NCBI RefSeq assembly: GCF_900155435.1
Contig: NZ_LT700212.1
Location: forward strand, 872,844 to 936,843
Direction of reading: 5' to 3'
Length of the DNA: 64,000 bases
Source of the DNA: Actinomyces provencensis
GTDB lineage: Bacteria > Actinomycetota > Actinomycetes > Actinomycetales > Actinomycetaceae
Below, piece by piece: positions 33,474 to 42,518 of the stretch. Positions within the stretch are counted from its first letter, which is position 1, and each line of letters opens with the position of its first letter. Position numbers and translations under genes: made by a program. The notes under the pieces were generated by a model, which worked only from the letters and a program-made list of their open reading frames with translations, made no database searches and was not told where the DNA came from.

Positions 33474-36038
33474 TCACTTCGACAGGTACTTTCGGACGCG
33501 CTTCTGCCAGTCGGTCAGGCGTGTCAGTTCGCGTTCGAGGTCTGCGGGTTCCGGTGCGACGTAGTTGGTCTCGGCGGACTTGTCATGGCGTCTTCCCCAG
33601 AGTGACGTAGCGCCATAGCCGTCCTGCACGTCTTGGTTGTCCGCGTCGGTGATCTCTGCCAGCAGGCGGAACTTCATCATCCGTACTTGTGAGCTTCCGC
33701 GGTCGAACACTTGGTTCATGACCTCGGTCGTGACGCTGCGTTCCCATGTCTCGGAGAGGTACCCCGCCCATGTCGCCACGCGTTCTTCCCACTGGTCTTG
33801 AACGAGCCCCGAGCGCTCCTTCTTGAGCCTCGCGAGTTCGCTGGTGAGGTGGGTGACGCGTGAGCCGAAGTCTTTTGCTTTCCAGGGGAAGCTCTCGATG
33901 CAGATGCCGGGCTCGGCCCCGCGCCGCTCCACAGCGCGCTCAGTGAGAGCAACGCCTTCTCGCTCTGCTGCCGCGGCAAGATCGCCGGTGAACGCGACAT
34001 CGTGAGTGAATACAACGACCTGCCGGTCTTGAGCGAGTTGCGCCAGTCGCTCGGCGACTTTGTCTCGTCGAACGTGGTCCAGCGACGTGACTGGGTCATC
34101 AAAGATGAGTGCGGACTTCGACTGATCGAAGACTGCCTCGGTGAAGAACCCGGCAAGTCCGAGAGCGGTCTGCTCGCCCTCACTGAGCACGGTGTGCGCA
34201 GCCACGCTCTTGGCGGCCCCGAGCAGGCCAGGCTTTTGGTTCAACTGTCCTTTACGTCCGCCAAGATCCTGCAATGTCACCTTCTGAAGTCGCAGGCGTT
34301 CGGTTTCTCGGGTGAAGCGATCCAGGATGCGATCGGTGGCGTACTCGCGAGTCAGCGCCGAGGCCTTCTGGGTGATGCTGTTGGTGTCCGCAGCGGTGCG
34401 TGCCACCTTCAACGCGCTCAACTGGCGCAAGCGCTGGACCTCGGCTTTGACCTTGTCTGCCGCCTCCGAGAGTCGGACACGTGCTTGCAACTCGGCCTTT
34501 TCGGTTCTCAGGTCGGTCACCGCAGTTTGGAACTGCGTCACGTCTGTAGCAGAGGCGCGTTCCTGGAGCTGCGAAGCAAGCGCGGCTAGCTTGCTGGGGG
34601 TATCCATTGCGGCGAGTGCCGTCGGAGCGGGGTCTTCACTGGTCAAGTGCTGCACGACGGCATCGCGTTGATCCTCAAGCTTGGTGAGCAGCGCCGTGGC
34701 TGTGCCACCGAGCTGAGCGTCGTGCGCCTCCAAGGCAGTGAGAGCGGCGGTCCGGGCAGGTGTCGCGAAGTCCAGCGTTCGCAGCTCGCTGAGAGTCGCG
34801 GCGAAGTTCTGCTCGGCGGTAAGGGCGTCGCGTTCGGTGGTGTCGGTCATGTACTGGTCAAAGCGGCGAAGGCGAGTCTTGGCTTCATCGTCGAGCACCT
34901 GCTGGCACAGGACGCAGACCGCCCCTTCCCCTGTGACGGGGAATTGGTGGGCGTGATACGCCTCGGCGACTGAGTAGTTACGTGCTGCGCTCCACAGCAG
35001 GCGCCAGGTCTCCGAACCCACCCCTGGCAGTGGCTCATCATCGAACGAGGAGGCGGCCGCGATCGATGCTGCCGCCCGCGCATTAGCAGCTATGGATCGA
35101 AGTTCGTGGCGCGCATCTGTCTTCTCCGCTCCCAAGGCTTCGAGCAAGCGGGCCAGATCGTCGCCCAGGGTCTTGACTTGGTTCGCGAGCGTCGTGAGTC
35201 GAGACCGTTCCTTCTGCGGGTCTGTCGCCGCGAGCCTCGCCTGCTCCTGCAGCACGTCGGCCAGTCGCTCGTTGGTACCTGCCGCCAGGGTGGTCGCGGC
35301 TTCGATCTGCGTCTCGGTGGTAGCGGCGGTCAGGGTAGCCAGGAAGGCTCCCGCCGTTGTTGTTGGGGGCAAGTCCAGGTCGAGTGCCTTGACCTCATTG
35401 CTCTTGATCCGTGCGGCGATGTCGCTCCGAGCCTCGTCGCACACCCGGATGAGACCGTCGAGGAGAGTCAATGCCGAGGGGCGGTACGAGATCGTCGATT
35501 CTTTGGTGAGGTACTCATCGCCACAGTGCTCGTCGTAGAAGCTCATCTTCAGCAGTTCCGGCGGCGGCGCTGAAGGGAATGTCAGCGTTTGGTCCTGGCC
35601 TCCGACGCGGTAATGCAGTGCCCCGGAGGGCTCGTCCGGTGAATCGTGGAACACGTTGGGGAGGATGTCGGCGCGGTGGCGGGCCTTGACCATCGCTTTG
35701 ATCAAGCGTGCATATCCAGACTTGCCGCTGCCGTTGTCGCCATAGATGACTGTGATGCCGGTTGTGGCGAAGTTGAGGCGCTGTCCGTCCACGAGAGCGT
35801 TCACTCCGCGAAGGTCGGCGACCGCCAAAAGGTCTACCTGCTCGACCACCGCGGACTTCACCTGAATGCTCTTGGCCTCCTGGCTCGGCGCGCTGTTGGT
35901 GTCCTCCAGAACCTCATCGACAACGGCCGTGATCTGGGCCGGTCCGTATGTTTCACCGTTCGCGAGAGCGACCAGCACGTCTTGCTGCCAGCCAGGGCGG
36001 TCCAACGCCCACGCGATGATGTCGCTCTCGATCGTCAT
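33474..36038 (-). CDS. SMC/Rad50-like AAA_13 ATPase with zinc hook (defence)
   Basis: An 854-residue ABC-type ATPase with a split head. Walker A ITVIYGDNGSGKSGYARL is near residue 100, a long coiled coil is interrupted by a CVLCQQ zinc hook near 373, signature LSEGEQTALGLAGFF is near 616, Walker B SALIFDDPVTSLDH near 641, and H-loop VVFTHDVAF near 678. The ~95 N-terminal residues before Walker A and the last ~100 (ending SLWGRRHDKSAETNYVAPEPADLERELTRLTDW) are accessory. This architecture is shared by RloC, PtuA-like and other phage-defence ATPases. I see no recognisable anticodon-nuclease domain. Its neighbours (HEPN-Abi upstream, unknown plus HNH downstream) suggest it is the sensor/regulator. 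Confidence 0.88.
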   Translation of the reverse strand: MTIESDIIAWALDRPGWQQDVLVALANGETYGPAQITAVVDEVLEDTNSAPSQEAKSIQVKSAVVEQVDLLAVADLRGVNALVDGQRLNFATTGITVIYGDNGSGKSGYARLIKAMVKARHRADILPNVFHDSPDEPSGALHYRVGGQDQTLTFPSAPPPELLKMSFYDEHCGDEYLTKESTISYRPSALTLLDGLIRVCDEARSDIAARIKSNEVKALDLDLPPTTTAGAFLATLTAATTETQIEAATTLAAGTNERLADVLQEQARLAATDPQKERSRLTTLANQVKTLGDDLARLLEALGAEKTDARHELRSIAANARAAASIAAASSFDDEPLPGVGSETWRLLWSAARNYSVAEAYHAHQFPVTGEGAVCVLCQQVLDDEAKTRLRRFDQYMTDTTERDALTAEQNFAATLSELRTLDFATPARTAALTALEAHDAQLGGTATALLTKLEDQRDAVVQHLTSEDPAPTALAAMDTPSKLAALASQLQERASATDVTQFQTAVTDLRTEKAELQARVRLSEAADKVKAEVQRLRQLSALKVARTAADTNSITQKASALTREYATDRILDRFTRETERLRLQKVTLQDLGGRKGQLNQKPGLLGAAKSVAAHTVLSEGEQTALGLAGFFTEAVFDQSKSALIFDDPVTSLDHVRRDKVAERLAQLAQDRQVVVFTHDVAFTGDLAAAAEREGVALTERAVERRGAEPGICIESFPWKAKDFGSRVTHLTSELARLKKERSGLVQDQWEERVATWAGYLSETWERSVTTEVMNQVFDRGSSQVRMMKFRLLAEITDADNQDVQDGYGATSLWGRRHDKSAETNYVAPEPADLERELTRLTDWQKRVRKYLSK

Positions 36039-36127
36039 GCCTCATGATCTCACCCGTCCGTGCCTATGCCCTGGAACTACGCCGCTCATCCGGGTCGGGT
36101 GGGTGCGGACGGACGCGACCCGGCGGT

Positions 36128-36826
36128 TCACTCTCGGGCGGTCAGTAGGCCTGGGACTGTTGAGTTTTCTGCGACGTAGCTTCCGAGCTGTGGGGAGAGC
36201 AGGGTCGCGATCTCCAGAAGGTCTACGTGGAGACTCGGTGTATCGAGCCCGAGCAAGGGCTCATGATGAGCGACGCGATTGCGAAGCTCGTGGAGTCGTC
36301 CGATGCGGGCGTCGACGTCAGAACGGCTGGTGCCGGCAGGGTAGGCATGGTGCAGTGCCGGGCGCCACAAGGTGACCTCGTGAGCTGCTGATGTCAGGTA
36401 GCGCCAGAAGCCGAAGGTGAGTTGGGCGATCACCTTCCCTGGTGGGGCCTTGCGTCCACCGGCCTCGCGGATCGCGCGCTCCAAGCTGGCGCGCGGCCTG
36501 GCGTTGATGTCCACCGTGACCTTGCCGCTGCTCCCGCGCTTACGGGTGCGCAGGACCGGGGCGAAGACTTGGTCCCCGCATGCTGTCCAGTGTCGTGGCA
36601 GTTCCAGATGTTCGGTCAGTGCGCCGTCGTAGGCGTTGCGCAGTCCGACTTCCAGGTGGGCGAGGTCGTGGCTGAGCGCGGAGCCGAGACGTGCGTTCCG
36701 CTCGTAGAGTGCCAGAGCAGCATCCCGGTCGTTTCCTGCGGCGTTGAGGTAAACGGCGAACCGTGGTGAGCTCAGCCAGCGCTCGACCCACTCTCCAACG
36801 TCGTCGTTGGTGGATTCGGCTGGCAT
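36128..36826 (-). CDS. Abi-family protein with HEPN ribonuclease motif
   Basis: A 232-residue protein of the Abi_2/AbiD-F-like group. DLAHLEVGLRNAYDGALTEHL sits in the N-terminal half and LRNRVAHHEPLLG near residue 180 provides the HEPN Rx4H catalytic signature (RNRVAH). HEPN Abi proteins abort phage infection by cleaving RNA. The start at 36826 (MPAEST) follows GAGGGG; the upstream in-frame ATG at 36850 lacks a ribosome-binding site. It is 89 bp upstream of the AAA_13 ATPase on the same strand, so it may be the first gene of the same defence operon or an independent neighbour. Confidence 0.82.
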   Translation of the reverse strand: MPAESTNDDVGEWVERWLSSPRFAVYLNAAGNDRDAALALYERNARLGSALSHDLAHLEVGLRNAYDGALTEHLELPRHWTACGDQVFAPVLRTRKRGSSGKVTVDINARPRASLERAIREAGGRKAPPGKVIAQLTFGFWRYLTSAAHEVTLWRPALHHAYPAGTSRSDVDARIGRLHELRNRVAHHEPLLGLDTPSLHVDLLEIATLLSPQLGSYVAENSTVPGLLTARE

Positions 36827-36861
36827 GATCCCCTCAGTATCGCGTAGCATGGATGACAGAA

Positions 36862-36902
36862 AGCCCCGGTGGACCTCTGACCTCGGTCATGTCGCCGGGG
36901 CT
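36862..36902 (-). terminator. Terminator before the defence genes
   Basis: On the minus strand AGCCCCGG ... CCGGGGCT forms an 8-bp stem with an inner GACC/GGTC pairing, followed by TTCTGT. It directly follows the stop codon of the 74-aa ORF, so it should end transcription of the two small upstream genes and separate them from the Abi/ATPase set. Confidence 0.65.
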
Positions 36903-37126
36903 CAGTCATTCTCCCGTGCTGAGTCCGGCCGTACTGGGCTCCGGTAGGTCTCGGGGGCCTCCTCGGCGCGGCGGTGTGCCCGTGACTGGCCGACCTCCTG
37001 CAGGGTGAGCCGGATCGGGGCTTCGCAGAGCTTGTGCAGGTCGGGCGGGTCACGGTGCGCTGCGCGGAGGGTGAACTGTCGTTCGTCGTAGCGGCGCCGG
37101 GCGGTCTTCTTCACGTACGTGCCCAT
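36902..37126 (-). CDS. Small basic hypothetical protein
   Basis: A 74-residue protein (MGTYVKKTARRRYDERQFTLRAAHRDPPDLHKLCEAPIRL...) rich in Arg and Lys with no recognised domain. The ATG at 37126 is preceded by AGGGGG, which favours it over the longer upstream frame. It lies just after the 117-aa membrane-protein gene (11-bp gap) and before a terminator, so the two form a small leftward unit. Small paired genes of this type occur in related actinobacterial ICEs, but I cannot assign a role. Confidence 0.55.
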   Translation of the reverse strand: MGTYVKKTARRRYDERQFTLRAAHRDPPDLHKLCEAPIRLTLQEVGQSRAHRRAEEAPETYRSPVRPDSAREND

Positions 37127-37136
37127 CACGCACCCC

Positions 37137-37490
37137 CTACGCGGCGACCATGGGCCGGTGGTCGGCACGCTGCTCGCGGCGGCGTGCGGCGTGCTCGCGG
37201 AGGCGTGCACGGAGCAGGAGGACGAGGCTGACCGGTCCCATGATGGCGAACTTCATCGCGTTGTAGATGAACAGCAGCACGAGCAGGTGCAGCCAGCCGG
37301 GACCGCCGCCCTCGATGAGCTGCATGCAGAGGTCCGCGGCGTACAGGTACGGGATGGCCAGCAGCATCGCCGGCAGGCCCCAGCGCAGTCCACGGCGGGT
37401 CCGGATGGCGTCGAGCAGGATGTTGGTGGGCATGTAGCGGCGCAGGAAGTAGCGGGTGTGGACGCTGAGAGCCCAGATGAGTCGGAGCAT
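37137..37490 (-). CDS. Small membrane protein, ICE-associated
   Basis: A 117-residue protein with two clear hydrophobic segments (LRWGLPAMLLAIPYLYAADLCMQL and WLHLLVLLFIYNAMKFAIMGPVSLVLLLRARLREHAARRR) and a basic C-terminus. Database annotations of similar ICE proteins as sulfate permease are, as far as I can see, unsupported: it is far too short. It is transcribed with the 74-aa ORF. A conjugation or entry-exclusion-like function is only a guess. Confidence 0.7.
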   Translation of the reverse strand: MLRLIWALSVHTRYFLRRYMPTNILLDAIRTRRGLRWGLPAMLLAIPYLYAADLCMQLIEGGGPGWLHLLVLLFIYNAMKFAIMGPVSLVLLLRARLREHAARRREQRADHRPMVAA

Positions 37491-37724
37491 GGACAGACCT
37501 CTTCAAAGGTTCGGCGACAAGAACCTGAAAGGACCGCCCGTCCCCGGGAAGGTCATACCGTCGTAAGGAGCGACAGCGCCGCATAAGAGGCCGCCTCAGG
37601 AACTACTTTACGACGCCGCGCAGACACCCGGAAGAGGCGAAGGTGACCGGGCGCCCGCCCTCGCTGGGGTGTGCAGCTCGCGTGTGCGCTCCGCGTCTGG
37701 GCGTGTCCGTGGTGGACTTGAGGC

Positions 37725-38870
37725 ATGGATGATGCGTCGTTGCTGATCGACCAGCGCTCGGCCTCCCTGGCTGCCGCCGGGGAGGATGTGCGGGCGTGGG
37801 CGAGCGGGCGGCGGGTGTTCGTATCCAGCCTGATCACCGACATGCCCGACGAGCGGGCCGCGGTACGGGCAGCGATCGAGTCGGTCGGGGCGACGGCGGT
37901 GATGTTCGAGGATCTCGGAGCGCAGGACATCTCGGCCGAGCAGGCCTACCTCTCCGGCGTTCGCAGCTCCGAGGTCTACGTGGGCATGTGGGGTTCGCGT
38001 TACGGCGTGCGGATGCCCGACGGGTACTCAGCCACGCATGCGGAGTTCTTGGAGGCCGAGCGCAACGGACTGCGGCTGTGCCTGTTCGTGCACGGCGAGA
38101 CCGGCGGGGAGATGGACGGTGCGCAGCGCGATCTGATCCAGGGTGCCCGCAACCTGTACACGACGAGCCCGTGGAGTGACCCGGAAGACCTCGGTCGGCG
38201 GGTGCGACGTCGTCTGGAGGAGCTGGCGGCGGAGGAGCTGGCGCCGTGGGTGCGGGTGGGCCGGACTCTGTTTCGTGCGCGCGAGATCACCAACGACGGG
38301 AAGACGATCTCGCTCACCGCGGCGGTGCGCAGCGACGCGGTCCATGCCGAGCTGGTGCGGCTTCGGGACAACCGTGCCGGCGGTGTCCCGTTCGCCTCCC
38401 CTCATACCGCGCTGCCAGTGCAGATCGTGGAGCTGTCCACCAGGACCGTCTCGACGATCGGTCATGAGGAGCGGCTGACGTTGGTCACCCAGGAGCAGCG
38501 GGGCTCGAACATGCGCGCATCCATCAACGGAATATCGGCTGACGAGGTCAGCCAGCGGGCGCTGTCCGACGGGCTCTTCGGCACCTCGCTGCTCGGCCAG
38601 CAGATGGGGTGGATGGCACGGCCGATCGATCCTCTGGCACCACTTCGGGGACTGGGCCTGGACGACAGCGTCCTGCGTCCAGTGGCGCGACTGCTGTTCA
38701 CTGAACGCCTGATCACAGACCAGGCCGCGTCCATGATCGACTCCTTCGCGCTCGGCCCCTCCCATCAGGGCGCGCGACGTCTACGGGCCACCTGGACCCC
38801 GCCGCAGGTCTACGTGAACGAACCCGACCCAGCACCCATCTCGATCGACGGCACCGTGACGGGCCTGTGA
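37725..38870 (+). CDS. DUF4062-domain protein (candidate defence sensor)
   Basis: A 381-residue protein. The N-terminal DUF4062 domain (RRVFVSSLITDMPDERAAVRAAIESVGATAVMFEDLGAQDISAEQAYLSGVRSSEVYVGMWGSRYGVRMPDGYSATHAEFLEAERNG in outline) resembles a TIR/SEFIR-like Rossmann fold found at the N-terminus of many bacterial STAND-type defence proteins. The remaining ~220 residues have no NTPase motif and resemble nothing I know. It stands alone between the small membrane protein and the relaxase, facing the relaxase 3' end. Role in immunity or signalling is inferred only from the domain. Confidence 0.75.
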   Translation: MDDASLLIDQRSASLAAAGEDVRAWASGRRVFVSSLITDMPDERAAVRAAIESVGATAVMFEDLGAQDISAEQAYLSGVRSSEVYVGMWGSRYGVRMPDGYSATHAEFLEAERNGLRLCLFVHGETGGEMDGAQRDLIQGARNLYTTSPWSDPEDLGRRVRRRLEELAAEELAPWVRVGRTLFRAREITNDGKTISLTAAVRSDAVHAELVRLRDNRAGGVPFASPHTALPVQIVELSTRTVSTIGHEERLTLVTQEQRGSNMRASINGISADEVSQRALSDGLFGTSLLGQQMGWMARPIDPLAPLRGLGLDDSVLRPVARLLFTERLITDQAASMIDSFALGPSHQGARRLRATWTPPQVYVNEPDPAPISIDGTVTGL

Positions 38871-38930
38871 TCGAGACGGGTCCTCAGAGAACGGACTTGC
38901 GCGGTGCGGGTCTTGCGGATCGGCTCAGTC

Positions 38931-38978
38931 CGCTCCAGGTTCGTGTGATGAGAGCGCTCCAGGTTCGTGTGATTAGAG
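38931..38978. repeat. 24-bp tandem repeat (2 copies) at relaxase 3' end
   Basis: CGCTCCAGGTTCGTGTGATG plus AGAG at 38931-38954 is repeated at 38955-38978 with a single G/T change. The second copy includes the relaxase stop codon. It lies in the ~100-bp gap between DUF4062 and the relaxase. Possible uses are a protein-binding iteron or a remnant of recombination. Confidence 0.85.
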
Positions 38979-41900
38979 ACTGAGTGGGTCCCGCTCCTGC
39001 GTGCGATGCGTTGTGGGCTCATCCGAGTTGTTGATGATTCGGCTGACGTGGTCGAGGGCGGTCTTCGCGCGGGCGGCGTCGACCTTCTGCGCGGTCGACG
39101 CCGCCGGGGCACCCAAGGGTGTGTCGTCAGTGATGCCATATCGGTCGCGGTAGGCCGCGACCGTCCTGCCCTGCTGGCGCCATGCCCGCCGCTGTGCCGC
39201 CGTCCGCGGCGGTGTCCCAAGGGGTGCGGTCCAGGCGGCGCCCTGGTCGAGAGCGGTGTCGAGGACGGCATCGGCTCGGTGCTCGATCAGCTCGCGCCGC
39301 TCATCGAGGGCGTGGCGCATGTCGTCGCTCATCTCGCCCTGGGCATGCGGGATGAGCCCCGCGATCAGCCTGGGGCTCTTGCGGGTGCGCCCGGACCCGG
39401 CCGGGCGAGCGGTGGCGCGGGCGAGCCGGTGGTGCAGGACCGACGCGAGGTCGTCAGCATCGGCGAGGTCGCGCGCGGCGACCAGGCGCGGGAACAACCG
39501 GTCCAGGTCGTGGTGGTTGGCCTCCGCCCTCCGCAGCTCGGCGGTGAGCGCCCCGAACGCCTCGGACTCCACCACAGCATCGGCTTGCTCGGCAGTCAGG
39601 CCGGAGCCGCGGATGAGGGTGGCCCAGCGGTCGTGTTGGGCTGCTGCGGCGATGGTCTCGTACTCGGCGGCGAGCTGGGCGATCGAGCCCCACTGCTCCT
39701 GTTCGGCGGTGATGGTCTCGTGTGCGGACAGCTCCGCACCGACGTGCTGGAACACCCCGTAGAGGACTGACCGGCCGGTGGCGTCGGGGTTGTCGCTGGG
39801 ATGCGGGTGGGCGTGCTCGTCGGGCCGGTCGAGGATCACGTAGGCGCGGTTGGTGTGCTTGCCGCGGGTCATCGCGACGTAGAAGTTCTCCCGCGTGCTC
39901 GTCGGCTCGACCAGGACGTGGGCGGTATCGACGGTGACGCCTTGCGCACGGTGGGCGGTGATCGCGTAGCCGAGGTCGAGGTGCTCGGCCACATAGTTGG
40001 CTGGCAGCACGATCGAGCCGCCGAACCGACGCCCGGTCGGGCGGATCGTGACAGAGCCGTCGTCGCGGACCTTGGTGATGGTCCAGGTGTCGCCGTTGCG
40101 GACCCAGTCCCGTCCGTTGCGCAGGCGCCGGTCGTTGCGGCGGGTGATGACCGTGTCCCCCGCCCCGGCCGTGGTGCCATCGGTCAGGGCGACCTCGCGG
40201 CCCGGTGTGAGGGTGCCGTCGAGGATCAGGTCCGCGCGGGCACGGGTGTTCAGGGCGGTGACGTCCTCGCGTGCCTCGGCGATCAGCACCGACGCGAGAC
40301 CGGTTTGGCGATCGGCGCGCCAGGCGGTGTAGGCGGCTTCGGTCATTGCCTCGGCGTTGCCCTCGTGGATGCGGTCGTGTTCGAGGTAGGTGTCGATCAC
40401 CTCGGTCCGGCCGTGCCGCAGGCTGAGGGAGGCGGTCTTCTCCCACTCGTGGCTGAACCGGTGCACGTCGACCAGCTCGGGGGCGTCATCACGGTCGCCC
40501 ACGAGGAGGCCGAAGGCGCCGCCGGCGTCGACGGACTGGAGCTGCGCGATATCGCCGACCAGCAGCACCTTCGCGCTCGCCTGCTCGGCCAGGTGGGTGA
40601 TGCGGTCCAGCGAGAGGGTGCCGGCCAGGGAGGCCTCGTCGATGATGACGAGCTGCCCCGCCTCGAACGTGGTGCCGTGGGTGAGGTGGTTGGTCCACCA
40701 CTTCGCCGTGTTCTCCGTGGCGACCCCGAGATCGTCGGCGAGCACCTGGGCGGCGACCGCGGACGCTGCCAGCCCGACCACGGACCCTGTGCCGTGCTCG
40801 GTCTCCCAGGCTTGCCGCAACCCGAACATCGCTGTGGTCTTCCCGGCGCCGGCCGGACCGACCAGCACGTCGAGCATCCGCCCGGAGACCGCGATGCGTG
40901 TCAGCGCGTCCGCCTGGTCGGCACCGAGCATCCGTCCCTGGTGGTCGGGCTTGGTGGTGATCTTCTCGACAGTCGCCACCGGAACGGTCGGGGCGGTCAT
41001 GGTGCGGGTGCGGTCGAGCAGCCGGTCCTCGCTGGCGAGGAGTTCCTCGGAGGAGAACACGGTCGAGTGCTTCGGCCGGAACACCGAGGTGCCGTCCACG
41101 CGGCGGAACACGGCCGGGCTGGTCGCCAGGTCCGGCGGCGTCAGCCGCAACGACACGGCTTCGGCTGCGTCAGCGACCATCGCGACGATCGCCTCCCGGT
41201 CCTGCATGGACGCGAAGCGCCAACCCATCGTCTGCCGGGAAGCCTCGGCCATCAGGTTCCACCGCCGCCACGTCGAGCGCTTCTCACCCACCACCGCCAC
41301 CACGCTCTGGCCGAGATCAGCGACCACTTCCAACGGCACGTCGTCAGCGCGCAACAGCAACGGCTGGTCGTTGTCAGTCACCTCGCGCGCCCAGGCCGTC
41401 GCGTCCTTTCCGAGCACCCCGCCGGCGCGGGCGCGCCACTCGGCGGTGAGGTCTGCCAGCGACCGCACCTCCTTCTCCGGCCGGGTGGACAGGGTGGCTT
41501 GGGCGCGGAGTTTGATGATCGTCGCCGTCGAGGGCTGGCGGCCGTGCCGGGCGACGTACTCGGCGATCAGCAGGTCCTTCTCCACCTCGATGTGCCGGGC
41601 ACGGGTGGAGAACTCGGCCACCAGCTCCTCCGGCACGGTGCTGATCGCCCAGGCGGGGTTGCGGTCCCGGCCCATGTCGCGGGCCTCCCATTCGACGCCG
41701 AAGCTGCGGGTCATGTGGTCGGCGAACACCGCCTCGTGCAGCTCCGACAGCGCGACCACCGCGGCGTGCATCGGCCGCCCATCCAAGCTCCGCCACTTCC
41801 CATCAAGCACGGTCTGCACCTTGTTGCTGATCACGACATGGGTGTGGAGGTGGGGATCGCCCGCGCGGGAGTCGAAGTGATCGAACGCCGTCGCTACCAG

Positions 41901-42518
41901 CCCGGCGACATCGACCTGCGCAACGGCACCGTCGCCCGCGGTTGCACCGGTGCGGGTGGCCGCAACCTCTCGCTCCATGAACGCAACCACCTCCGCAACC
42001 GCCGCGTGATGCGCCTCCCCGATCAACGCCTGGGTGCCTGCGTCGGCCACCGCCCACAACGCCGAGGCGGACTTCGGGATCGAGAACGTGAAGTCGAACC
42101 CCGCCACCCCACGACGCTTCCCACGCTCGGCCTCCTCGCTCTCGATCCGAGCGACCGCCTCGCCTTTCGCGCCCGGACTCAGCGATGGGTCGAGGTCGGC
42201 GATCCGGGCCTCGATCCGCTCCGGGACTGACTTGTAGGCCGGGAACGCGAGGCCGAGCGGGTCGCCGGTGATCGGATCACGGCCCATTCCCATCACGAGC
42301 TGGAGCTGGGCCTCCGACACCCGATCCCCGACCGCGAGTTGCCCATTGCCGAGTGAGGCGACCCCAGAGCCGAGCCATTGCCCGGGTGGGGTGCCAGCCT
42401 CGGCGTAGTACCTCGTCAACGGCGTCGACAGTGAGCGGTCCCCATCAGCGGCAGCCACCGTGCGCAGCAGGTACTTGTAGCCGTCGCCGGCGCTCATCAC
42501 CCGCATCGAAACCGTCAC
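38973..42518 (-). CDS. MobF conjugative relaxase-helicase (TraA/TrwC type)
   Basis: An 1181-residue relaxase. The N-terminal TrwC domain begins TVSMRVMSAGDGYKYLL (Tyr near residue 14) and has the three-His metal motif in HFDSRAGDPHLHTHVVISNKV near 213-229. A RecD-like helicase follows with Walker A LVGPAGAGKTTAMFGL near 552, LVIIDEASLAG, LLVGDIAQLQSVDAGGAF and late motif LGYAITAHRAQGVTVD...ENFYVAMTRGKH. It nicks oriT, pilots the strand and unwinds the DNA. Start GTG 42518 is supported because the first residues are conserved in MobF proteins of actinobacterial ICEs. Unlike most tra genes here it is on the minus strand. Confidence 0.95.
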   Translation of the reverse strand: MTVSMRVMSAGDGYKYLLRTVAAADGDRSLSTPLTRYYAEAGTPPGQWLGSGVASLGNGQLAVGDRVSEAQLQLVMGMGRDPITGDPLGLAFPAYKSVPERIEARIADLDPSLSPGAKGEAVARIESEEAERGKRRGVAGFDFTFSIPKSASALWAVADAGTQALIGEAHHAAVAEVVAFMEREVAATRTGATAGDGAVAQVDVAGLVATAFDHFDSRAGDPHLHTHVVISNKVQTVLDGKWRSLDGRPMHAAVVALSELHEAVFADHMTRSFGVEWEARDMGRDRNPAWAISTVPEELVAEFSTRARHIEVEKDLLIAEYVARHGRQPSTATIIKLRAQATLSTRPEKEVRSLADLTAEWRARAGGVLGKDATAWAREVTDNDQPLLLRADDVPLEVVADLGQSVVAVVGEKRSTWRRWNLMAEASRQTMGWRFASMQDREAIVAMVADAAEAVSLRLTPPDLATSPAVFRRVDGTSVFRPKHSTVFSSEELLASEDRLLDRTRTMTAPTVPVATVEKITTKPDHQGRMLGADQADALTRIAVSGRMLDVLVGPAGAGKTTAMFGLRQAWETEHGTGSVVGLAASAVAAQVLADDLGVATENTAKWWTNHLTHGTTFEAGQLVIIDEASLAGTLSLDRITHLAEQASAKVLLVGDIAQLQSVDAGGAFGLLVGDRDDAPELVDVHRFSHEWEKTASLSLRHGRTEVIDTYLEHDRIHEGNAEAMTEAAYTAWRADRQTGLASVLIAEAREDVTALNTRARADLILDGTLTPGREVALTDGTTAGAGDTVITRRNDRRLRNGRDWVRNGDTWTITKVRDDGSVTIRPTGRRFGGSIVLPANYVAEHLDLGYAITAHRAQGVTVDTAHVLVEPTSTRENFYVAMTRGKHTNRAYVILDRPDEHAHPHPSDNPDATGRSVLYGVFQHVGAELSAHETITAEQEQWGSIAQLAAEYETIAAAAQHDRWATLIRGSGLTAEQADAVVESEAFGALTAELRRAEANHHDLDRLFPRLVAARDLADADDLASVLHHRLARATARPAGSGRTRKSPRLIAGLIPHAQGEMSDDMRHALDERRELIEHRADAVLDTALDQGAAWTAPLGTPPRTAAQRRAWRQQGRTVAAYRDRYGITDDTPLGAPAASTAQKVDAARAKTALDHVSRIINNSDEPTTHRTQERDPLSL

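Noticed and set aside
33474-36038. AAA_13 ATPase as RloC anticodon nuclease
   Set aside because: It shares the zinc hook and ATPase head, but the C-terminal region shows no recognisable PrrC/RloC nuclease motif.
37137-37490. 117-aa membrane protein as a sulfate permease
   Set aside because: Far too short and lacks SulP motifs; only two membrane helices.
39801-42230. 809-codon plus-strand ORF opposite the relaxase
   Set aside because: Antisense shadow; the minus strand has all relaxase and helicase motifs.
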